This document shows, piece by piece, positions 59,029-64,000 of a DNA stretch of 64,000 nt. The notes under the pieces were generated by a model. The model did not search any database and was not told the origin of the DNA. It worked only from the letters and a program-made list of their open reading frames with translations. The stretch lies in contig NZ_BJXB01000005.1 of NCBI RefSeq assembly GCF_007990775.1, positions 62,001 to 126,000 of the forward strand. The letters run 5' to 3'. Within the stretch, counting starts at the first letter, position 1; every line of letters starts with the position of its first letter. The position numbers and the translations under genes were made by a program. Source of the DNA: Deinococcus cellulosilyticus NBRC 106333 = KACC 11606. Lineage in GTDB: Bacteria; Deinococcota; Deinococci; Deinococcales; Deinococcaceae.

Positions 59029-59550
59029 ATGGCACAAATCATTCGAACCGCAGAAATCAAAGACCTTCCTGCCATCGCGAAAGTCCACACGCAGAGCTGG
59101 GTGGAAACTTATGCTGGACGCATCCCAAATGAAGTGCTGTCCCAGCTGACCTACGAGCGTCGCCTGAACCAGTGGGAACGCAGGCTGGGAGACCAGCTGC
59201 GAGAAGTGCTGGTGCTGGAACTCGATGGTGAAGTCGTGGCCTTCTCACACGCCGTGCATCATCCGGAAGAAACCCTGGGCACAGAAGCCGAACTGGCCTC
59301 CATTTACGCCCTGAAAGCCCACCAGGGCAGAGGTTTTGGAAAACAACTGATGAAGGCCTCTGTGGAGCGACTTCATGATGCTGGCGTGAAGACCCTGGGT
59401 TTGTGGGTCCTGAAAGACAACCCCACGATTGGGTTCTATGAACGCATGGGCGGACAGCACCATGCCGAGAACAGCATGCGCTGGTTCGGCCATGACCTGC
59501 CCGTGCTGGGTTACGTCTGGAAAGACCTCTCTCCCATTCTGAATGCCTGA
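59029..59550 (+). CDS. GNAT family N-acetyltransferase
   Basis: 173 residues. Motif A: SIYALKAHQGRGFGKQLMKA; motif B: WVLKDNPTIGFYERMGGQ. The ATG is 6 nt after TATACT (59017-59022), hence leaderless. A palindrome GGGGAGAAAATTCTCCCC (58998-59015) lies between the -35 and -10 positions and may be an operator. The stop (TGA) overlaps the next gene's ATG by one base. Confidence 0.9.
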   Translation: MAQIIRTAEIKDLPAIAKVHTQSWVETYAGRIPNEVLSQLTYERRLNQWERRLGDQLREVLVLELDGEVVAFSHAVHHPEETLGTEAELASIYALKAHQGRGFGKQLMKASVERLHDAGVKTLGLWVLKDNPTIGFYERMGGQHHAENSMRWFGHDLPVLGYVWKDLSPILNA

Positions 59551-59798
59551 TGGACACCTCCATGCATTATTGTGACTGTGAGGATTTGCAGGAGGCCATC
59601 TCAGAAGGGGCCATCCTGGAACTGGTCTTTGCCCGCTCTGATGCAGAGGTGATCCTTTATGCCATTCCACACCCTTCTGGCCTGGAGGATGACGCCATCA
59701 GCATCCGGCACTGTCCTTTCTGTGGGAGGATGTTTGCCAGCACCCCCTACATGGACCATCTGGCCAGACAACAGGAAGAGAACCGCTTGAAGGGATGA
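59550..59798 (+). CDS. small zinc-ribbon-like protein
   Basis: 82 residues. Two Cys pairs (YCDCEDL and HCPFCGRMF) could bind zinc. ATG overlaps the previous stop by one base, so it is cotranslated with the acetyltransferase; a second Met four codons later is also possible. No named family; short acidic middle. A putative partner of the GNAT enzyme by context only. Confidence 0.65.
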   Translation: MDTSMHYCDCEDLQEAISEGAILELVFARSDAEVILYAIPHPSGLEDDAISIRHCPFCGRMFASTPYMDHLARQQEENRLKG

Positions 59799-59842
59799 AA
59801 GCTGTCAGCATTCAGACCTCCAACTGCACAGCCTGAGCAAAA

Positions 59843-59891
59843 GCATTTCGGCCTTTTGCCCTCGGCTCTCGGCTTTTGGTCCTCTGCCCCC
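59843..59891 (-). repeat. imperfect heptad array upstream of mnmE
   Basis: GCATTTC, GGCCTTT, TGCCCTC, GGCTCTC, GGCTTTT, GGTCCTC, TGCCCCC: seven units with 7-bp periodicity, 29 bp before the mnmE -10 box. A shorter AGCTGTC, AGCATTC, AGACCTC trio lies at 59800-59820. Confidence 0.7.
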
Positions 59892-59932
59892 CTCATCCAG
59901 CTTCCAGACCCTGCTGAGCTATACTGCTAGGC

Positions 59933-61240
59933 ATGATTCGAGCGGACACCATCGTCGCCATCTCCACCGCCCAGGGTGAAGGGGCCATCGGGATTGTCAG
60001 GCTGTCGGGGCCCCGGGCACTGGACATTGCAGACCAGATTTTTGCAGGGAAACGCGTCCCATCCAGAACCCGAGGGGGGCGTTTCCTGTACGGTCGTTTT
60101 CTGGACAGGGCTGGAGAGACCATCGACGAGGGCATTTTGCTGGTCTTCAAAGGACCCAACTCCTACACCGGAGAGGATGTGGTGGAGTTGCAGACGCACG
60201 GATCGGTCAGTGTGCTCGGAACCCTGCTGTCCCGCTGCGTGGAACTCGGGGCGCGGCTGGCCCAGCCCGGAGAATTCACCCTCCGGGCCTTTCTGGAAGG
60301 CCGCATGGACCTCAACCAGGCTGAGGCGGTCAATGCCCTGATTCACGCCCAGACCGACACTGCACGCAGGCAGGCCACGCTGGGCTTGCAGGGTGCCCTG
60401 AGCCAGCGCATGGATGACATGGCCTTCAAACTGGTCCGCACCATGAGCGCCATTCAGGCGATGCTGGATTACCCTGAAGAGGGGGTACCTGAAGAGGACC
60501 GCATCACCCCACTTCTGGAAGTGCAGACAGAGCTGCAACACCTTCTGGACACCGCAAAGGCAGGAAAAATGGCCCAGCAGGGGGCCAGACTGGCTTTGCT
60601 GGGACGCCCCAACGCTGGAAAAAGCAGCCTGCTCAATGCCCTGCTGGGTTACGAGCGCAGCATCGTCACGCCAATTGCTGGAACCACCCGCGACTATCTG
60701 GAGGCGCACATGGAACTCGTCGGGGTGCCCATCACCCTGATTGACACCGCCGGGGTGCGCGAAACCGAGGACGTCATTGAGGCCGCCGGAGTTGAAAGGG
60801 CCCTGAAACTCGGAGAGAACGCCGACCTGGTGCTCCTGCTGGAAGACGCCTCACAGCCCAGAGAAGATCTGGAGGTGGCGGTTCCCGAGGAACGCCTGAT
60901 CCGCCTGCAAACCAAAATCGATCTCGGGCAGGTCTGGCACGACAACCGCTACCAGCCTGTCTCTGCTGTCACAGGTGCAGGCCTCCCCGAACTCCGCGAA
61001 CGCCTGCGTGAAACCCTGCTCGGCGACCCCTCCCGCAACGAAGTCTGGCTCTCCAGCGAACGCCAGGTTCAGGCCGTGACCTTCGCCCTGGAGCATGTCC
61101 AGAATGCCCTGTCCCTCCCGGATGAACTCGCCAGTTATGAAATTGAACTGGCACTGGGGTATCTGGCAGAACTGAGCGGCAAAAATGTCTCTGAGGAGGT
61201 CATTGACCAGATCTTCAGGAATTTCTGTGTGGGGAAGTAG
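59933..61240 (+). CDS. mnmE: tRNA modification GTPase MnmE
   Basis: 435 residues. N-terminal tetrahydrofolate-binding domain (TIVAISTAQGEGAIGIVRLSG), helical domain, G domain with ALLGRPNAGKSSLLNALLG and DTAGVRE, and a C-terminal FCVGK with the invariant Cys. With MnmG it makes the cmnm5 group at U34. TATACT (59920-59925) is 7 nt before the ATG, so the mRNA is leaderless. The MnmG partner is not in this window, but the FAD-dependent protein at 35606 belongs to a related superfamily. Confidence 0.96.
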   Translation: MIRADTIVAISTAQGEGAIGIVRLSGPRALDIADQIFAGKRVPSRTRGGRFLYGRFLDRAGETIDEGILLVFKGPNSYTGEDVVELQTHGSVSVLGTLLSRCVELGARLAQPGEFTLRAFLEGRMDLNQAEAVNALIHAQTDTARRQATLGLQGALSQRMDDMAFKLVRTMSAIQAMLDYPEEGVPEEDRITPLLEVQTELQHLLDTAKAGKMAQQGARLALLGRPNAGKSSLLNALLGYERSIVTPIAGTTRDYLEAHMELVGVPITLIDTAGVRETEDVIEAAGVERALKLGENADLVLLLEDASQPREDLEVAVPEERLIRLQTKIDLGQVWHDNRYQPVSAVTGAGLPELRERLRETLLGDPSRNEVWLSSERQVQAVTFALEHVQNALSLPDELASYEIELALGYLAELSGKNVSEEVIDQIFRNFCVGK

Positions 61241-61275
61241 GCCCAGGGCTCAGGGACGAGAGCCGAGAGCGCAAC
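61241..61275 (+). repeat. heptad array after mnmE
   Basis: GCCCAGG, GCTCAGG, GACGAGA, GCCGAGA, GCGCAAC; begins at the base after the mnmE stop codon. Confidence 0.75.
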
Positions 61276-61430
61276 CGAAAGCCCATGCTTCTGCTTTGAT
61301 GTGCAGGAGCAGCGTATGGATGCACTTGATGGCAGATTGGCTTTCAGCATTGGAATGGCCTTGCAGACTGCACAAGAGCACAGATCTCTCCTGAATTTCC
61401 TCTTGACACCATCAATCTGAAAACTCACCT

Positions 61431-61458
61431 TGCTCTCGGCCTGCTTTCAGCCTTCTGC
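61431..61458 (-). repeat. heptad array ending inside the GGDEF gene's last codons
   Basis: TGCTCTC, GGCCTGC, TTTCAGC, CTTCTGC: opposed to the array at 61241-61275. The last units encode the C-terminal LAEG and stop codon of the minus-strand GGDEF gene. Confidence 0.7.
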
Positions 61459-62763
61459 CAGATTTTCCCCAATGCTGAACCCCCCAGCCCTCTGCTGTTT
61501 GCTGTTTTGCATCAGGGCTTCAGCCCGCTGTAGTACGGCGTCTACACCCTCAGACGGCAGGGTGGGGGTGAGGCCCATGCTGGCGGTCACATGGAGGGTC
61601 TGGTGTTCCACATGGATGGGTTTTTGCAGGTTGTTCTGCACGCGGGTGGCAATCATGGAGAGGATGTCTGGAGTGAGTTGCCCTCCGAGCACCAGAATGA
61701 ATTCGTCTCTGGAGAGGCGGTACACCCGGTCCTGTCCGCGCAGGGATTGCCTCAGGCGGATGGCGACCTGTTTGAGCAGCAGATCCCCCACCTGGAAACC
61801 GTGTTTTTCGTTGATGCTGCGGAAACCGTCAAGGTCGAGGTACGCCACCGAGCAGTTGTGGTCCTTGATGCGGCCCTGCAGGTAGTCGTAAAGGGCGTTG
61901 CGTTCCCCTTCCTCGCGGGTCTGCTCCTGGTAGACTTTCGCTTCCAGACCGAACTGGTGTTGCAGGTGGTGGGTGACGTCCTCGATGATCAGCAGAATCC
62001 AGTCCTGGCTGGGGAGGGGGACGGCAGTCACCTTGAACCACACCTGTCCATCCCAGCGCATGAACACGTTTCCCTTGTGGATTTCGGGGATGGATTCATC
62101 GTGCAGGAAGAGGGTGGTGCTGAAGACCTCTCCTTTGGTCCACTGCACTCCGGTGATGCTTTCTGCCAGACCGTTGAATTCCATGACATGCTCGGTGTTG
62201 TCCAGCAGAATGAAACCGTCGCTTCCGTATTGCAGGATGGCTTCAACTTCTTCTGCAAGGGTGGAGCGTGCTGCCGGGACCAGTCGGCGCTCCAGCAGTT
62301 GCAGGGTGCGTGAAGCATAACGCCGGAGGATTTCGGTGTCCCGCACGGTCCAGATGCGGACTTCACGGCTGAAGACACAGAGGGTCCCGATGGAGAGGCC
62401 CTCAGGGGTGCTGACAGGCACGGCCAGAAAGGAACGCACCCCTGCCTGATCGAGCAATGGGCTGGGTCTGAGCCTGTCCTCCTGGGTGGTGTCGAAGACC
62501 ATCAGGGGGGTGTGGGTGAGCAGGGTGGCACCACACAGGGCCTGCGCTCTGGGAAGTTCAGTCATCTGGAAGCCCACGGTGGCCTTGAACCACTGGCGCT
62601 CTTCATCCATGAAGCTCAGGTAGGCCCCATCTGCACCCACCATGAAAGCCAGATCGTCGACCATCTGGTCGTAGTCTTCTTCTCTGGGGGTGTCCAGAAT
62701 GCTGTAGGAATGCAGTTTTTCCAGACGGTGCTGTTCGGGGGCGTCGTACCTGTGGTGCTGCAT
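61447..62763 (-). CDS. GAF-PAS protein with degenerate GGDEF domain
   Basis: 438 residues: GAF (about 20-165, start EKLHSYSILDTPREEDYDQM typical of GAF sensors), PAS-like (about 170-285), then GGDEF domain with the metal Asp in VAYLDLDGFRSINEKHG but SRDEF in place of GGDEF (RLSRDEF). The RxxD inhibitory site (RGQD) five residues earlier is retained, so it may bind c-di-GMP without making it. AAGGAG is 7 nt before the ATG at 62763. The stop codon lies in a heptad array. Confidence 0.87.
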   Translation of the reverse strand: MQHHRYDAPEQHRLEKLHSYSILDTPREEDYDQMVDDLAFMVGADGAYLSFMDEERQWFKATVGFQMTELPRAQALCGATLLTHTPLMVFDTTQEDRLRPSPLLDQAGVRSFLAVPVSTPEGLSIGTLCVFSREVRIWTVRDTEILRRYASRTLQLLERRLVPAARSTLAEEVEAILQYGSDGFILLDNTEHVMEFNGLAESITGVQWTKGEVFSTTLFLHDESIPEIHKGNVFMRWDGQVWFKVTAVPLPSQDWILLIIEDVTHHLQHQFGLEAKVYQEQTREEGERNALYDYLQGRIKDHNCSVAYLDLDGFRSINEKHGFQVGDLLLKQVAIRLRQSLRGQDRVYRLSRDEFILVLGGQLTPDILSMIATRVQNNLQKPIHVEHQTLHVTASMGLTPTLPSEGVDAVLQRAEALMQNSKQQRAGGFSIGENLAEG

Positions 62764-62822
62764 TCAGGGTCTCCTTCGCACAAGCAGGGCAAGATGTTTT
62801 TCATGTTACCCGATGGGCTCTT

Positions 62823-63731
62823 TCAGAATTCTGCTCTGAAAAGCACGTACCTGCGGATGATCTCACTTCCATAAATGTGACTCAGGCGGGTGGAACTGTT
62901 GCTGTCATGCATCAGGGCATGAATGATGGTCGGGATGCCTGCCTGCTGTGCAGCACGGTTGAGGAGGCCTGTCAGGTAACGTCCGAGCCCGGCATACTGG
63001 CGTTCAGCAACGACCGCGATGGTCTTGGCAATGATGCGGCTTCTGTCCAGCGGATCAGGGTAGGCCAGAAAAAACCCCACCATGCGTCCCTCATGTTCGG
63101 CCAGGAAGATGAATTGAGTCGGCAATTGCTGAAAAACAGGCAGGTAAAGGCTGCGAAACACCTGTTCAGGGATGGGGGAGAAGAAGGGATTGCCCTGGAA
63201 AGCCTGCAGGCTGAGCTGGTGGATGCTGGAGATGTCCTGTTCGAGCTTCTCAGGGAGCACCCCTCTGACGGTCACCCCAAGCTGGCGGAATTTCTCCTCC
63301 AGATCCTGAAACCTGGGATCTTGCACGTCCGATGGGGCACTGCTGGACAGGTAATGCCAGCCCTCCTGAAATCCAGCCTTCTGAAAATAAGACAGGTACT
63401 GTGAAGGTTGCCAGGGCTCACCAAAGAAAGGCTTCCCATCTCCGAAGTCTGAAACCAGACGGTATTTGAACCAGGTGTTGCCGTTCATCGGACCCACCAC
63501 CGAAGACAGCCCACGTTGCTGGGCCTCTTCTTTGACGGCGTGCAACACGGCGAGGGCTCCTTCCTCACTCAGGGCATCGAAATGTCCAACTGCACCAGAG
63601 TCCCACAGGGCCGCTCTGGCGGTGATGTGCCCATTTTCCTCAAAGCCAAAAAGCACAGAAGGGGCAGGAGCACCCGCACGGGGGGGAAGGTCGGGGTGTT
63701 CAGGGAGGGTGGGATTCACATGCAGGGTCAT
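62823..63731 (-). CDS. GNAT-like acetyltransferase
   Basis: 302 residues. A GNAT-type fold is suggested by KTIAVVAERQYAGLGRYLTGL (motif A region) and the AGIPTIIHALMHDSNSSTRL stretch; the first 150 residues (SVVGPMNGNTWFKYRLVSDF, WQPSQYLSYFQKAGF) are an extra domain. The family is often annotated simply as acetyltransferase. The start overlaps the upstream gene's stop (ATGA), so they are coupled. Confidence 0.8.
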   Translation of the reverse strand: MTLHVNPTLPEHPDLPPRAGAPAPSVLFGFEENGHITARAALWDSGAVGHFDALSEEGALAVLHAVKEEAQQRGLSSVVGPMNGNTWFKYRLVSDFGDGKPFFGEPWQPSQYLSYFQKAGFQEGWHYLSSSAPSDVQDPRFQDLEEKFRQLGVTVRGVLPEKLEQDISSIHQLSLQAFQGNPFFSPIPEQVFRSLYLPVFQQLPTQFIFLAEHEGRMVGFFLAYPDPLDRSRIIAKTIAVVAERQYAGLGRYLTGLLNRAAQQAGIPTIIHALMHDSNSSTRLSHIYGSEIIRRYVLFRAEF

Positions 63732-64000
63732 AAGATCACCAGTCCAAGCAGAGACGAGAAGGCGGCAAACGCACTGTGGTACTCCAGGCTGCGTTTCCTG
63801 AGCCGGTACGACAGCACTGCAGGAAGCAGGCAGGCCACCACGAAAACCAGCAGGCGGGAAACTGAAAAAGGACCTCCCAGAGCCAGGTAAGGGGTGAAAA
63901 ACAGCAGGACGATCAGGGGCACTGAACCCATCACCTGCCTCAAATCGGGCAGGCTGCGTCCACTCATGGCGGCGGCCTGGGTGGCAATGGACAGCGAATA
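63728..64000 (-). CDS. 3' part of a membrane protein gene (cut by window edge)
   Basis: The frame is open to the right edge (YSLSIATQAAAMSGRSLPDL upstream of the first Met at 63967), so the gene probably starts beyond the window. The visible 90 residues contain three hydrophobic segments (VPLIVLLFFTPYLALGG, LLVFVVACLLPAVLSYRL and AFAAFSSLLGLVIL). The end of the protein looks abrupt: it may be truncated. The stop overlaps the GNAT start. Confidence 0.6.
   Translation of the reverse strand, partial: YSLSIATQAAAMSGRSLPDLRQVMGSVPLIVLLFFTPYLALGGPFSVSRLLVFVVACLLPAVLSYRLRKRSLEYHSAFAAFSSLLGLVIL

Overview
The window reads as chromosomal DNA of a Deinococcus-type bacterium (inference; no 16S gene is present). 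The signs are a PriA that has lost its helicase motifs, a TrmB with a long C-terminal extension, an archaeal-type phosphoglycerate mutase, many genes whose start codon lies 5-9 nt after a TANNNT -10 box (leaderless mRNAs, well known in Deinococcus), lipid, wall and stress genes of that lineage, and intergenic heptanucleotide repeats. I see no prophage, insertion sequence or CRISPR array. The DNA looks like a stable core region with scattered accessory genes.

Layout. 1-5.2 kb: a secreted dienelactone-hydrolase-like lipoprotein (cut by the edge), an HD-GYP protein, a divergent Lrp regulator/EamA exporter pair, a GNAT enzyme and a CobB sirtuin operon. 5.4-10.4 kb: a MalF-MalG permease fused in one chain, a KTSC protein, a small hydrophilin-like protein, UspA and an AEC transporter. 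10.4-10.8 kb: three tRNA genes (Ser-TGA, Ser-GCT, Arg-ACG) behind a consensus promoter. 11-15.6 kb: 5-formyl-THF cyclo-ligase, purE-purK, a PfkB kinase and mltG. 15.6-19.6 kb: a GH16/ricin-lectin lipoprotein behind LacI-type operators, a PadR pair, a FlaR-like kinase and a CE7 esterase. 19.6-25 kb: acyltransferase-thiolase pair, CDF metal exporter, SPFH protein, DUF1990 protein and an sRNA candidate.

25-32 kb: der with a structured leader, apgM, a Spy-like periplasmic protein, the PII-amtB ammonium operon, a SHOCT protein and mscL. 32-39 kb: priA, trmB with a coupled FAD protein, a diguanylate cyclase and a secreted hydrolase. 39-45 kb: ECF sigma/anti-sigma pair, tatA-tatC followed by a ferritin-like protein that itself carries a Tat signal, and ttcA. 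45-51 kb: two response-regulator/histidine-kinase systems and a small class III cyclase operon. 51-57 kb: an orphan AddB-like protein, a UbiA-family prenyltransferase, and a cluster of two signal peptidases around a PadR-HAAS pair. 57-64 kb: GNAT proteins, a DUF4258 protein, mnmE, a GAF-PAS-degenerate GGDEF protein and the end of a membrane protein.

The most unusual feature is a family of imperfect 7-bp tandem repeats (GCAGAAG, GGGCCGA, GCTGATG/GCCATCA and CTGAAAA/CTGTGAA types), almost entirely intergenic and often in inverted pairs. They resemble the short tandemly repeated repetitive sequences of heterocystous cyanobacteria in design. Other points of interest are two short transcription-unit candidates that end in strong hairpins (one starts with a three-codon reading frame), the orphan AddB-like protein, the signal-peptidase/PadR/HAAS cluster and the fused sugar permease.
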